The notes beneath the pieces are model-generated. The model had not been told where the DNA came from, made no database searches, and was given only the letters and a program-made list of their open reading frames with translations. From assembly GCF_000010165.1 (NCBI RefSeq), contig NC_012491.1, positions 5,444,001-5,508,000 of the forward strand: a stretch of DNA of 64,000 bases, written 5' to 3'. A program made the translations under genes and the position numbers. The DNA comes from Brevibacillus brevis NBRC 100599. Its GTDB lineage: Bacteria; Bacillota; Bacilli; Brevibacillales; Brevibacillaceae. Of the stretch, positions 1-8,670 are shown in pieces (the stretch's first letter is position 1; each line of letters starts with the position of its first letter).

Positions 1-303
1 GCCAGCCTTGCGCGCTGCCTCCCCGAGCTTGTCTGTCTCTTCACTCGGGACGACAATCGAATTGTCCCAATAACGAAACCAGTCTTTACGCCCCTCAGGT
101 GAGCGACTGCCTACTTTTGCTCCAAAAGTAAGTCCTCTCGGATACGCAGGGATAAAAGCTTCGGGAAAAACAACGATTTTCGCTCCTTTTTCTCCTGCTT
201 CCAATGTCAGTGAAACCGCCTTTTCCGTACTTCCCTCACGATCCATTATGACCGATGCAGCTTGAACAACTGCTACTCGTACGTTCTGTTGCTGAATGGA
301 CAT
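1..303 (-). CDS. Nitrilase / carbon-nitrogen hydrolase, N-terminal part (cut by window edge)
   Basis: The reading frame is open from an ATG at 301-303 to the left edge, giving the first 101 residues. A GGGAGGGG ribosome binding site lies just upstream of the ATG and fixes the start. The protein opens with VRVAVVQAASV, then has KIVVFPEAFIPAYPRG, which holds the catalytic Glu of the nitrilase superfamily, followed by a Trp/Tyr-rich stretch (DWFRYWDNS) typical of true nitrilases. Family members hydrolyse nitriles to carboxylic acids and ammonia through a Glu-Lys-Cys triad; the Lys and Cys lie outside the window. It reads away from the respiratory operon with about 70 bp between them and no obvious terminator. 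The exact substrate cannot be told from this fragment. Confidence 0.85.
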   Translation of the reverse strand, partial: MSIQQQNVRVAVVQAASVIMDREGSTEKAVSLTLEAGEKGAKIVVFPEAFIPAYPRGLTFGAKVGSRSPEGRKDWFRYWDNSIVVPSEETDKLGEAARKAG

Positions 304-371
304 GTTACATCCCCTCCCAAATGGAGCATCTGTCTTGCTTTCCTATTATTCGGCGTACCCGACTGGCTCCC

Positions 372-944
372 CTACTCCTGCAACGCTTTCATATCCTCGA
401 TAATTTGATTGTAGGGCACGTCCGTCATTCCTTCATAACGGTTAACCACTGTTCCCTTTTGATCGACCAAATATAAAAACGTGTCGTGGATGATTTGATC
501 GGAATTAGAGTCCTTTTCTATTGGCGTCTTGAATGACTTGAGAATAAACGTTTTGATCTCATCAAATCCGTAGCCAGTCAATGCATGCCAATTGGAGAAG
601 TCAGCATTGAATTTACCCAGATAGGACTTCAATGCCTCTGGCGTATCTTTTTCTGGATCAACCGAGAAGGAAACAAACTCCACATCTACGCCAGCTTCTT
701 TTGCTTTTTTCTGCAATTCAGCCATGTTTGCTGTCATCGTAGGACAAACGGTTCCACAATACGTAAAGACAAAGTTAGCAACCCAGACCTTATTTTCCAG
801 ATCACTTGATGAAAAAGGCTTCCCTTCCTGGTCCGTATAAGCAAATTCATTAACCGGATAGTTGTAATCATATCTTGCTGGACCACACGCAGTTACCAAA
901 ACCATCAGGATACTGAGCATGATCAACCAAGCTGTTTTTTTCAT
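372..944 (-). CDS. SCO1/SenC-family copper-chaperone lipoprotein
   Basis: This 190-residue protein has a lipoprotein signal (MKKTAWLIML, lipobox VTAC with Cys20) and a thioredoxin-like fold. It contains the SCO signature FTYCGTVCPT (Cys63, Cys67) and a distal His (near 153, IIHDTFLYLV), the three copper ligands of the family. SCO proteins deliver or reduce copper for cytochrome oxidase assembly, mainly at the CuA site of subunit II, and would act at the outer face of the membrane. It is the last gene of the quinol-oxidase operon, 15 bp after the cytochrome c gene. A GGAGAGGGG motif precedes the ATG. The oddity is that subunit II in this operon has no CuA ligands, so its client may be another oxidase or the CuB site. 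Family assignment is firm; the client is inferred. Confidence 0.9.
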   Translation of the reverse strand: MKKTAWLIMLSILMVLVTACGPARYDYNYPVNEFAYTDQEGKPFSSSDLENKVWVANFVFTYCGTVCPTMTANMAELQKKAKEAGVDVEFVSFSVDPEKDTPEALKSYLGKFNADFSNWHALTGYGFDEIKTFILKSFKTPIEKDSNSDQIIHDTFLYLVDQKGTVVNRYEGMTDVPYNQIIEDMKALQE

Positions 945-959
945 TGTACCGCCCCTCTC

Positions 960-1286
960 CTATTCCTTTTTCTCAGAGAGCCACTTCGCTAACTGGCCGA
1001 TTTCTTCAGTGCTTAGCACTTTTTCATAACCAGGCATGCCATTTGCGCCGACCGTAATTATTTCAACGAGTTTTTCCTCCGTCATTTTCGAGCCAACTTG
1101 CTGCAAGCCTGGACCCACCCTACCGGATAAATCATTACCGTGGCAGCTCATGCAATTATTTTTGTATAGCTGCATCGCAGTTTTCTCAGCATCTGCAACT
1201 TCTGTTTGCTCTTCCGTTGCACCATTGCTGCATGCAGTTGCAACCAAGAACAGGGAACCAATCAGGAGATACTTGATGGCTTTCAC
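960..1286 (-). CDS. Membrane-anchored cytochrome c (c-551/c-550-like lipoprotein)
   Basis: The 108-residue product has a lipoprotein signal with lipobox ATAC (Cys19), a short acidic linker, and one mono-haem cytochrome c domain with CMSCH (Cys45, Cys48, His49). A downstream Met in NGMPGYEKV probably serves as sixth ligand. This matches the small lipid-anchored cytochromes c-551 of Bacilli, which carry electrons on the outer membrane face to terminal oxidases. The start is a GTG at 1284-1286 behind TAGGGGG. It lies between qoxD and the SCO gene, separated from qoxD by a hairpin (1357-1377). The neighbouring oxidase appears to use quinol, so this cytochrome may serve another branch. Fold and haem site are certain; the electron partner is not. 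Confidence 0.9.
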   Translation of the reverse strand: MKAIKYLLIGSLFLVATACSNGATEEQTEVADAEKTAMQLYKNNCMSCHGNDLSGRVGPGLQQVGSKMTEEKLVEIITVGANGMPGYEKVLSTEEIGQLAKWLSEKKE

Positions 1287-1356
1287 AGAAACCCCCTACC
1301 ATTCCTGCGGGAATAAGGTTACCTTTCAAAAAGGGACGGTCTGCAACCGAGAATCA

Positions 1357-1377
1357 GGGCGTACAGCAGTACGCCCC
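1357..1377 (-). terminator. Intra-operon hairpin (weak terminator or processing site)
   Basis: A perfect GGCGTAC/GTACGCC stem with the loop AGCA (or TGCT on the minus strand) sits between qoxD and the cytochrome c gene. No U-run follows on the minus strand, so it looks more like an RNA stability or partial-attenuation hairpin than a strong rho-independent terminator. It could separate qoxABCD expression from the two downstream metalloprotein genes. Confidence 0.45.
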
Positions 1378-1396
1378 CCGATTGAATTTTATGTCA

Positions 1397-1729
1397 TTAT
1401 AGTGCGACCATGTTGTACATCATGATCCAGATAGAGCCGATCACGATGAGGAAGACGATAAACAACCCGAGTAAAAGCGACATCAAGTTGTAGCGTGGTT
1501 TATCCTCTTCTTTCAGGTGCATGAAGAAGAATAACTGGACAATAAACTGGAACAGAGCCGCTCCTAAATAGATGATGAGTCGCTTATCACTATCCAACCA
1601 GCCGTTCTCTAGCGCCAGGATGGGAATGATAGTGAATATAAGCGACAAGACGAAACCGATCACATACGATTTCAGGGAACCATGACCGCCGTGTTGTTCT
1701 GTCGTGCCATGCACAGATTGCTTGCTCAA
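1397..1729 (-). CDS. qoxD: Quinol oxidase subunit IV
   Basis: This 110-residue protein has a short polar, His-containing N-terminus (HGTTEQHGGHG) and three hydrophobic helices, the middle one containing QFIVQLFFFMHL, which is typical of CyoD/QoxD/CtaF subunit IV proteins. The subunit is not catalytic and helps assemble or stabilise the haem-copper oxidase. It follows qoxC directly, with the qoxC stop next to its ATG, completing the qoxABCD order. Length is normal for the family. Subunit IV alone cannot separate quinol from cytochrome c oxidases; that rests on subunits I and II. Confidence 0.9.
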   Translation of the reverse strand: MSKQSVHGTTEQHGGHGSLKSYVIGFVLSLIFTIIPILALENGWLDSDKRLIIYLGAALFQFIVQLFFFMHLKEEDKPRYNLMSLLLGLFIVFLIVIGSIWIMMYNMVAL

Positions 1730-2326
1730 TTAATTCACCCCCATCACATACACGATGGTGAAGACGAAAATCCAAACAACATCAAGGAAATGCCAGAACA
1801 AGCTGATGATGTTTACTTTTCGTTTCGTTACAGGTGTAATACCATGCTTGGCGATTTGCATGATGACGATGATCATCCACCCCATACCGAGCGTCACGTG
1901 CAAGCCATGTGTCCCTACCAATGTGTAAAAGGCAGTCAGGAATGCACTCGTTCCAATCGTTGCCCCTTCACTAACCATATGGATGAACTCGTTGATTTCC
2001 AGGAACAAGAAGGATGCTCCCAAGAATACGGTAACTCCCAGCCAGTTCATCAAGGCAAGACGATTCCCCTTATTCATCGCGAGAATCGCAAGACCACTCG
2101 TAAAGCTACTGGTCAGCAAAATAAACGTACTCGCGTAAATCCCACTCATCTGAAACAGATCTTTTGGACCTGGACCACCATCCGTGCTGCCTTGCAGTAC
2201 GATATAAGTCGCAAACAAGGTAGCAAACAAGATAACATCCGTCATGAGGTAGATCCAAAAGGCAAACGTGCGCAATTCCTCTTGGTCTGGATGATGATCA
2301 TGATGTCCAGCATTCACATTAGCCAT
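1730..2326 (-). CDS. qoxC: Quinol oxidase subunit III
   Basis: The product has 198 residues and five predicted membrane helices, with a His-rich N-terminus (AGHHDHHPDQ). Landmarks of haem-copper oxidase subunit III are visible: RTFAFWIYLMTDVILFA, the conserved FLEINEF helix, GTHGLHVTLG, and the C-terminal FWHFLDVVWIFVF. Subunit III supports proton uptake and enzyme stability in the membrane. The five-helix form without two extra N-terminal helices is the usual bacterial QoxC/CyoC type. The start codon overlaps the end of qoxB by one base. Assignment is secure from sequence and from its place between subunits I and IV. Confidence 0.93.
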   Translation of the reverse strand: MANVNAGHHDHHPDQEELRTFAFWIYLMTDVILFATLFATYIVLQGSTDGGPGPKDLFQMSGIYASTFILLTSSFTSGLAILAMNKGNRLALMNWLGVTVFLGASFLFLEINEFIHMVSEGATIGTSAFLTAFYTLVGTHGLHVTLGMGWMIIVIMQIAKHGITPVTKRKVNIISLFWHFLDVVWIFVFTIVYVMGVN

Positions 2327-4299
2327 TACGTAATCACCCTCCCTGCTTCCGCCTCTGTACGTTTAATCTCTTCCACCGTGACATAGTAGTCCGTGTCGTA
2401 GTTAAACGAGTGAACAACCATACATGCAATCACACCGATAAACCCTGGTACCGCCATCCATAGCCAGTCAAAAATCAAACCGAATCCGACAAAAAACCAG
2501 AACATGGACATCACAATCGGAATACCGGAGTTTTTCGGCATATGAATCGGTTCCAGCTCTACTTTCGCTGGCTTTTCCAAGCCTTGCTCGATGCGCAGCT
2601 TTCTTTCATGCCAGTCATCTTGAGACGTTACCTGCGGCATGACGGCAAAGTTATAGAACGGAGCTGGAGAAGGAATCGACCACTCCAACGTACGAGCATT
2701 CCACGGATCGCCTGTTGTATCTCTCTTCATGTGCTTGATGCTATGAGCAATGTCCCAAATTTGGACAAGGAATGCAGCACCCATGATTACGGCACCAATC
2801 GTCGATACCAGGTTCATTTCAAACCAGCCCTTGTCCCAGCCGTACGTGTAAAGACGACGTGTCATCCCCATCAAGCCCAATGCGTATTGCGGCATGAAGC
2901 ACAGGTAGAACCCGATGTTCCACAGCCAGAAAGCCCAACGGCCAATACGCTCATTCAGCTTGAAGCCAAAAATTTTCGGCCACCAGTAGTACAAGCCCGC
3001 GAAGAATCCAAATACGACACCCGCAATGATCACTTGGTGGAAGTGTGCAACGAGGAAGTAGCTATTGTGATACTGAAAGTCAGCAGGTGCCACGGACAGA
3101 AGAACACCCGTCATCCCACCGATGACGAAGTTCGGGATAATCCCGACCATCCACAGCATCGGCGTTTCGAACGTAATTTTTCCTCGGAACATCGTAAACA
3201 GCCAGTTAAACACTTTCACACCCGTCGGAATCGCAATCAACATGGTCGTGACGGCGAAGAACGCATTGACGTCAGCACCGGAGCCCATCGTGAAGAAATG
3301 ATGCGCCCATACGAGGAACGAGAGAACGCTAATGATGATCATGGCGAATACCATGGATTTATAACCAAACAGCTTTTTCCGCGAGAACGTTGCAACGATC
3401 TCCGAGAAAATCCCGAACGCTGGCAAAACGATAATGTAAACTTCCGGGTGACCCCACATCCAAATCAGGTTGATGTACATCATCGGATTACCGCCGCCAT
3501 CCAAGGTGAAGAAGTGCCCACCCAAATAGCGGTCGATAAACAGCAGTGCCAAGGTAACCGTCAAGATGGGGAATGCGAAAACGATCGCGATACAACTCGA
3601 CAAAACCGACCAAGAAAACATCGGCATTTTCATCAAAGTCATACCAGGAGCACGCACTTTCAAGATCGTCACAATAAAGTTAATCCCGGTCATCAAACTA
3701 CCAATACCTGAGATTTGAATCCCCCAAATGTAGAAATCCTGACCTGGCCCCGGGTTAAAGGCTAGCTCCGAATACGGCGGGTAAGCCAGCCATCCTGCAT
3801 CCGGGGAGCCCCCAATGACGAAGGACAGGTTGAACAGCATCGCCCCTGAGAAAAACAACCAGAAGCTGAGCGCATTCAGAAACGGAAAGGCTACGTCACG
3901 TGCACCGAGTTGCAGCGGCACGATGACATTGAATAAACCAAACATAAGCGGCATCGCCATAAACAGAATCATAATGACGCCATGCGTCGTAAAAATCTGA
4001 TTGTAGTGATCCCCACTCAAAAATTGCATCTCAGGCATGGCGAGCTGAGCTCGCATCAGGAGAGCATCTACCCCTCCTCGAAACAGCATGAGAACGGAAG
4101 CGAGAATGTACATGATACCGATCTTCTTGTGATCGACAGTCGTCAGCCATTCGCGCCAGAGCCATCCCCATTTTTTAAAGTAAGTCAGCACCGATACAAC
4201 TGCGATGATACTGAGCACAATGCTGACGTCCGCACCATAAATAAGCGGATCGCCTGTTACGAAAAATTCAGAGGCGAATTCTTTCACACTCTCCCACAT
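2326..4299 (-). CDS. qoxB: Quinol oxidase subunit I (haem-copper catalytic subunit)
   Basis: This 657-residue multi-helix protein is the catalytic core that reduces oxygen to water and pumps protons. His106 (TTHGVIMI) is a low-spin haem ligand. WGHPEVYIIVLP carries the CuB His and cross-linked Tyr, and VWAHHFFT holds the other CuB histidines. The VAHFHQVI segment provides the remaining haem ligands. Residues known to bind quinol in E. coli CyoB are present: Arg and Asp in FRGGVDALLMRAQ (near 74 and 78), and His98 and Gln101 in GDHYNQIF. This argues for quinol rather than cytochrome c as donor. A GGGAGGAGAG element precedes the ATG. Length is that of QoxB/CyoB. Confidence 0.95.
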   Translation of the reverse strand: MWESVKEFASEFFVTGDPLIYGADVSIVLSIIAVVSVLTYFKKWGWLWREWLTTVDHKKIGIMYILASVLMLFRGGVDALLMRAQLAMPEMQFLSGDHYNQIFTTHGVIMILFMAMPLMFGLFNVIVPLQLGARDVAFPFLNALSFWLFFSGAMLFNLSFVIGGSPDAGWLAYPPYSELAFNPGPGQDFYIWGIQISGIGSLMTGINFIVTILKVRAPGMTLMKMPMFSWSVLSSCIAIVFAFPILTVTLALLFIDRYLGGHFFTLDGGGNPMMYINLIWMWGHPEVYIIVLPAFGIFSEIVATFSRKKLFGYKSMVFAMIIISVLSFLVWAHHFFTMGSGADVNAFFAVTTMLIAIPTGVKVFNWLFTMFRGKITFETPMLWMVGIIPNFVIGGMTGVLLSVAPADFQYHNSYFLVAHFHQVIIAGVVFGFFAGLYYWWPKIFGFKLNERIGRWAFWLWNIGFYLCFMPQYALGLMGMTRRLYTYGWDKGWFEMNLVSTIGAVIMGAAFLVQIWDIAHSIKHMKRDTTGDPWNARTLEWSIPSPAPFYNFAVMPQVTSQDDWHERKLRIEQGLEKPAKVELEPIHMPKNSGIPIVMSMFWFFVGFGLIFDWLWMAVPGFIGVIACMVVHSFNYDTDYYVTVEEIKRTEAEAGRVIT

Positions 4300-4335
4300 C
4301 GTTGTCTCTCTCCTCCCTCTTTCTATTTCAACCGA

Positions 4336-5241
4336 TTATTCTTTCACCCGCGCTGGCGGTTGCACTCTCGTAGATAAGCCGTGATTGTGTGAAGCAGCAT
4401 ACTTGGTCACCGTCATCTCGTACAATCCTTCAGGGAAAGTGGAGAAATAGCGTACATCCGATGTTCCTTGTTTCGTCAGCTCTTTGTAACCATCCAGTGT
4501 CAGCTCAGGGGAAGTATGTTTCACCTGATTCACCCATTGATCAAAGTTTTCTTGGGAAGTCGCATTCGCTGTAAAGAACATCTTCGCAAACTCTTTTCCG
4601 GTAAAGTTCGCACCTGATCCCATGTACTCACCCTGCTCATCTGCTTGCAGGTAGAGAGTCATCGACATGCCGGACATGGCATAAATCTGACCGCCAAGCT
4701 GTGGAATCCAGAATGAATTCATCGGGGCGTCAGATGTCACTTCGAAGCGTACCGGCACATCCTCTGGGAACTGCACATAGTTCACAGTGGCAATGCCTTG
4801 TTCAGGATATTGGAATAGCCACTTCCAATCCAAATTCGTCACTTGAATCGTGATCGGTTTCTTCTCGGATTCCAACGGCTTGGATGGCTCCAACGAATAC
4901 GTATACCGAACTGTCACGATCCCAATTAACGTAATAATGATGATGGGAATGCCCCACCAAATGATTTCCAGTTTCGTGCTGTGTTCCCAATTAGGCGTGT
5001 ACTTCGCCTTTCTTCCTTTTCTGTCACGGTATCGCCATACAATGACAAACGTAAGAATTAGTACTGGAACAATCACAATTAACGTTAAAAGCGTGGATAA
5101 AATCATTAAGTCCTTTTGCTGTTCACCAATGGGTCCTTTCGGATCGAGCACGATATAGTTATCAGCGCAACCGGTCGTCAAGAACAGCAGGATGAACATG
5201 AACAAAAATGACATACAGCGTACTGTCTTGGACGTCTTCAT
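4336..5241 (-). CDS. qoxA: Quinol oxidase subunit II (lipoprotein, no CuA site)
   Basis: The chosen ATG at 5239-5241 gives 301 residues starting MKTSKTVRCMSF with a clean lipoprotein signal (lipobox LTTGC) and a GAGG element about 8 bases upstream. The longer frame from 5268 would place nine polar residues before the signal. Two helices anchor a periplasm-facing cupredoxin domain. The CuA ligands of cytochrome c oxidases are absent: the usual His before SFWIP is Asn (MNSFWIPQL), and the Cys-x-x-x-Cys loop is replaced by EYMGSGANFTGKEF. This is the pattern of QoxA/CyoA quinol oxidases. It is the first gene of the operon. Together with qoxB it defines an aa3- or bo3-type menaquinol oxidase; haem type cannot be read from sequence. 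Confidence 0.93.
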   Translation of the reverse strand: MKTSKTVRCMSFLFMFILLFLTTGCADNYIVLDPKGPIGEQQKDLMILSTLLTLIVIVPVLILTFVIVWRYRDRKGRKAKYTPNWEHSTKLEIIWWGIPIIIITLIGIVTVRYTYSLEPSKPLESEKKPITIQVTNLDWKWLFQYPEQGIATVNYVQFPEDVPVRFEVTSDAPMNSFWIPQLGGQIYAMSGMSMTLYLQADEQGEYMGSGANFTGKEFAKMFFTANATSQENFDQWVNQVKHTSPELTLDGYKELTKQGTSDVRYFSTFPEGLYEMTVTKYAASHNHGLSTRVQPPARVKE

Positions 5242-5295
5242 GTCCTTGTCCTCATCTCCTATCACCATGCACAGGGTACTTTTGAAACAAGTCTT

Positions 5296-5324
5296 ACTCT
5301 AAAGCCGGACCGATAGAGTGTCAC
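5296..5324 (-). promoter_or_regulatory. Candidate sigma-A promoter for the qox operon
   Basis: On the minus strand GTGACA (5319-5324) and TAGAGT (5296-5301) are separated by 17 bases, about 55 bp before the qoxA ATG. Five of six and four of six positions match the sigma-A consensus. It is the best candidate in the short gap but only moderately convincing. Confidence 0.35.
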
Positions 5325-5397
5325 CAGCCAATGACAAAGTGGATCAACCAGCCATGTTCAAGAATCCGCTGCATTTTGGTCACTTTTTCGACATAAA

Positions 5398-5426
5398 AAG
5401 AAAAAGGCCACCCCATGGCGGCCTTT
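5398..5426 (-). terminator. Rho-independent terminator after the decarboxylase gene
   Basis: On the minus strand AAAGGCC...GGCCTTT forms a GC-rich stem (5403-5426) followed by TTTCTTTTT. It starts 15 bp after the decarboxylase stop codon and isolates that gene from the qox operon. Confidence 0.85.
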
Positions 5427-5441
5427 CCTCCTATTGTTTCG

Positions 5442-6902
5442 TTATTCCTTGATGACACGTATGGTTTGTAGCGTCGGGTCTTCAAAGCCCTGTACTGGTA
5501 AACCTGCCTCCATGTTTCTCTTCGTATAGATGAGGTTCTCTTCCGAAATGATCTCACCCGGGATAAAGATCGGGATACCTGGTGGATATACCATGACAAA
5601 CTCCGCGATAATTCTTCCCACAGCTTGTTCGACGGGAATCATCTCTGTCGGTGCGTAAAATGCATCGCGCGGGGTGACAGCCAGTACTGGTATTTTCGGG
5701 AGCTGCATTTTCGGGCGGGCTTTTCTGTTTCCTTGATCCTCGGACCCGGCAGCCAGTTCCTCCAAGGCATAGACAAGGATTTGCAAATCTTCTCTCGTAT
5801 CGCTTGGTGTGATAATACAAACGATGTTGTACAGGTCAGATAGCTCTACCTCAATGTTAAAGCGATCACGGAGCCATTTTTCCGCTTCATATCCCGTAAT
5901 GCCAAGGTCTTTTACCGAGATGACCAGCTTGGTCGGATCATGGGCAAACGCTCCATTTGTCCCGATAATTTCTCTCCCAATGCAGTACAAATCATTTATT
6001 TTATTGATTTGTGCCCGTGCTTCGTTTGCGAGCTGAATCGTTTGATCCAATAGCATTTTCCCGGATGTAACCAACCGCTTTCTCGCCACATCGAGCGAGG
6101 CGAGCAGTAAATAGGAGGTGGATGTCGTCGTGAGCATGCTATAGATGGCTTGTACACGCTGAAACGAGACGAGATTTCCCTGCATGTTCAACAACGAACT
6201 CTGCGTCAGAGAGCCTCCTAATTTATGCATACTGCTTGCTGCCATATCTGCACCAGCCTGCATCGCCGATAGGGGAAGCTTGGGATGGAAGTGAACATGT
6301 GAGCCATGCGCTTCATCTACGAGTACAGGCACCCCTCTGGCATGCGCAATTTGAACGATACTCTTCAAGTCACCGGCAATTCCGAAATAGGTTGGGTTGA
6401 TGACGAGGACTGCTTTTGCATCGGGATGCTGTTCCAATGCTTTTTCCACAGCCTGTGGTGTGATTCCATGTGAGATCCCGAAAATAGGGTCTATTTCTGG
6501 ATGTAAAAAGATAGGAGTCGCACCAGATAAAACAATGCCGCTCATGATAGATTTGTGTACATTTCGTGGCACGATGACCTTATCGCCAGGATTACATACT
6601 GCCATAATCATCGTCATGATGACTCCGCTCGTGCCTTGAACAGAAAATATGGTGTGATCAGCGCCAAAGGCTTCAGCTGCCAATTCCTGCGCTTGTTTGA
6701 TAATTCCTTTTGGTTGATGCAGATCATCTAATGGTTCAATGTTAATCAGATCGATGGAAAGTGCATTTTTTCCCATGAACCATCGAAATTCAGGATCCAT
6801 CCCTTTCCCTTTCTTATGACCTGGTATATGGAATTGGATTGGATTCTTCTGGGCATGCTTTCTCAACCCGTTAAAGAGCGGCGTTTGCCCTTGAATCAAC
6901 AT
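5442..6902 (-). CDS. Orn/Lys/Arg decarboxylase (SpeA/YaaO-type, PLP-dependent)
   Basis: The protein belongs to the fold-type I Orn/Lys/Arg decarboxylases, which remove the carboxyl group of a basic amino acid to give a polyamine precursor. The start is the ATG at 6900-6902, preceded by GAGGTGGG at ideal spacing; it yields 486 residues beginning MLIQGQTPLFNGL, as in relatives. An in-frame extension to 7013 is less likely. Key landmarks are PIQFHIPGHKKGKG, the cofactor region FSVQGTSGVIM, VLVDEAHGSHVHF with the ring-stacking and Asp residues, and SSMHKLGGSLTQ with the Schiff-base Lys. The C-terminal part contains VYPPGIPIFIPGE, typical of SpeA-like enzymes. It is monocistronic. Arg is the likeliest substrate by family, but Lys or Orn cannot be excluded. 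Confidence 0.88.
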   Translation of the reverse strand: MLIQGQTPLFNGLRKHAQKNPIQFHIPGHKKGKGMDPEFRWFMGKNALSIDLINIEPLDDLHQPKGIIKQAQELAAEAFGADHTIFSVQGTSGVIMTMIMAVCNPGDKVIVPRNVHKSIMSGIVLSGATPIFLHPEIDPIFGISHGITPQAVEKALEQHPDAKAVLVINPTYFGIAGDLKSIVQIAHARGVPVLVDEAHGSHVHFHPKLPLSAMQAGADMAASSMHKLGGSLTQSSLLNMQGNLVSFQRVQAIYSMLTTTSTSYLLLASLDVARKRLVTSGKMLLDQTIQLANEARAQINKINDLYCIGREIIGTNGAFAHDPTKLVISVKDLGITGYEAEKWLRDRFNIEVELSDLYNIVCIITPSDTREDLQILVYALEELAAGSEDQGNRKARPKMQLPKIPVLAVTPRDAFYAPTEMIPVEQAVGRIIAEFVMVYPPGIPIFIPGEIISEENLIYTKRNMEAGLPVQGFEDPTLQTIRVIKE

Positions 6903-7300
6903 TTTTCCCACCTCACTATCCTTCCGTGTTGTTTGCATGAGTGATGTTTCTGGGCTGATTATAAAGGAAGCGGCCTCTTCCTTCATGATCCAATCTTGAC
7001 TTTTATGAACCATCCAATTTGTGTCCTTCCTCGTAATTGGTCTGTTTCATCTTTCGTAAATTGCCTGCTTACAGTCCCTATGCAAAAGAACCGTTTAACG
7101 TCAATTCCCTGGCACAAATAGCCGCTATTACCGCCCTTGGTGTTTTTGCTTTTGCTAAGTGTTTCTTCAGCCGGATTCTCCTTGTGTTTACCCGTCGCCA
7201 ATACTATACTGAATGCAAATTACCCATTCATTTCCACACGAAGCAATGACTGAAATTTCATAACTTACGAAAGCTTTCGCTCCATAGAAAGGTGGATCAG
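6903..7300. other. Intergenic region between divergent genes
   Basis: About 400 bp separates the decarboxylase start and the MFS start, so both genes' promoters should lie here. Two overlapping opposite-strand frames of about 70 codons exist (7037-7249 plus, 6983-7201 minus). Neither has an ATG with a ribosome binding site, so no gene is called. No clear terminator or riboswitch-like structure was seen. Confidence 0.5.
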
Positions 7301-8596
7301 ATGTCACTCAAACCTGAAGATTTACAAAGCTACATCGACTCCCCAGACAAGCAGCAAAGACTATACAAACGAACGCTCTGGATTGTCGTCATCTCACAAA
7401 TTTTCGGTGGTGCAGGACTTGCGGCAGGTGTCACCGTAGGGGCTCTCCTCGCTCAGGATATGCTCGGTTCGGAAAGTCTCGCGGGCATCCCTGCCGCATT
7501 GCTCACACTTGGCTCTGCTGTCGCTGCGTTGCTGGTCGGTCGACTCTCTCAACGCTTTGGACGCCGTTTAGGGCTCGCTAGCGGCTTTTTAGCCGGAGGG
7601 ATTGGGGCAATTGGGGTGGTGCTCGCAGCCGTCGAAAACAGTATTGTCCTTCTATTTGCTTCCTTAATTTTGTATGGGGCTGGCACAGCTACTAACCTGC
7701 AAGCCCGCTATGCAGGCACAGACTTGGCAAAGCCTAAACAGCGAGCGACTGCCGTGAGTATTGCCATGGTCTCCACTACATTCGGGGCCGTTGCAGGACC
7801 AAACCTGGTGGAAGTCATGGGACGATTCGCTACATCCATTGGTGTCCCCGCACTTGCTGGTCCTTTCATCTTGGGTGCCGCAGCCTTCATCCTTGCAGGT
7901 CTCGTATTTTGGGTATTGCTTCGCCCGGACCCGTTCATTGTTTCGAAAGCAATCGCCGAAGCACAACAGGTGAATCAGAGCTCGTCGGCCTGTCTGAATG
8001 AGAATCAGCTTGCAAGCAACAACCGGGGAATCATCGTGGGAGCCACCGTCATGATTTTGACGCAGATCGTCATGGTCGCCATTATGACGATGACGCCTGT
8101 ACATATGAAGCACCACGGACATGGTCTCTCAGAAGTAGGCATCGTCATCGGTTTTCATATCGGTGCGATGTACCTTCCCTCGCTCTTGACGGGTGTACTC
8201 GTTGACAAGATCGGTCGCTCCACAATGGCCTATGCTTCAGGTGTCATACTGCTTGCAGCCAGCCTGACTGCTGCTTTTGCCCCAGCCGATTCGATGCCGC
8301 TGCTCATCACCGCTCTTGTGCTGCTCGGACTGGGCTGGAATTTTGGATTAATTAGCGGCACAGCGCTCATCGTGGATGCAACGCAGCCCGCCACTCGCGC
8401 GAAAACGCAGGGAACGGTTGATGTCTTGATTGCCTTGGCTGGTGCATCCGGTGGAGCCCTATCTGGTATGGTCGTCGCCAATGCCAGCTACGCAACACTT
8501 TCGCTTGCCGGGGGCGCATTATCGCTGTTGCTAGTCCCTGTCCTGATATGGTCCCACAGAAAAAGCAAACACCGTGTAGAGATCTCCCAAAACTAA
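7301..8596 (+). CDS. MFS transporter (12-TM, drug-efflux-like)
   Basis: The ATG at 7301 follows GAAAGGTGG at five bases; a GTG at 7292 would sit on the binding site itself, so the ATG is preferred (431 residues). The protein has about 12 hydrophobic helices. The loop 2-3 motif of the major facilitator superfamily is visible as VGRLSQRFGRRLGLASG, and a second copy in the C-terminal half as GVLVDKIGRSTMAYASG. Such proteins exchange small solutes or drugs against protons. Substrate cannot be inferred. It stands alone on the plus strand, between the divergent decarboxylase and a convergent small-protein operon, and is closed by its own terminator. Confidence 0.85.
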   Translation: MSLKPEDLQSYIDSPDKQQRLYKRTLWIVVISQIFGGAGLAAGVTVGALLAQDMLGSESLAGIPAALLTLGSAVAALLVGRLSQRFGRRLGLASGFLAGGIGAIGVVLAAVENSIVLLFASLILYGAGTATNLQARYAGTDLAKPKQRATAVSIAMVSTTFGAVAGPNLVEVMGRFATSIGVPALAGPFILGAAAFILAGLVFWVLLRPDPFIVSKAIAEAQQVNQSSSACLNENQLASNNRGIIVGATVMILTQIVMVAIMTMTPVHMKHHGHGLSEVGIVIGFHIGAMYLPSLLTGVLVDKIGRSTMAYASGVILLAASLTAAFAPADSMPLLITALVLLGLGWNFGLISGTALIVDATQPATRAKTQGTVDVLIALAGASGGALSGMVVANASYATLSLAGGALSLLLVPVLIWSHRKSKHRVEISQN

Positions 8597-8623
8597 AGCC
8601 ACCCTCATCAGGTGGCTTTTTCT
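8595..8623 (+). terminator. Rho-independent terminator of the MFS gene
   Basis: AAAGCCACC and GGTGGCTTT pair around a seven-base loop (8595-8619) and are followed by TTTT-rich sequence. The stem begins within the MFS stop codon. Confidence 0.9.
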
Positions 8624-8639
8624 CTATCCAAAGGTATCC

Positions 8640-8670
8640 AAAAAAAAATAACACTGCTCACAGGCAGTGT
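8640..8670 (-). terminator. Rho-independent terminator of the small-protein operon
   Basis: On the minus strand ACACTGC and GCAGTGT pair (8651-8670) and run into TATTTTTTTTT. The stem touches the stop codon of the 60-residue gene, which supports that gene as real. Confidence 0.9.

Noticed and set aside
2542-3711. Long plus-strand frame (389 codons) across the oxidase subunit I gene
   Set aside because: It is the antisense shadow of qoxB, His/Arg-rich with no family features and no start signal.
6983-7201. Minus-strand 72-codon frame upstream of the decarboxylase, Lys/Glu-rich at its start
   Set aside because: It begins with TTG, has no ribosome binding site, and overlaps the likely decarboxylase leader. 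Only the first part looks protein-like.
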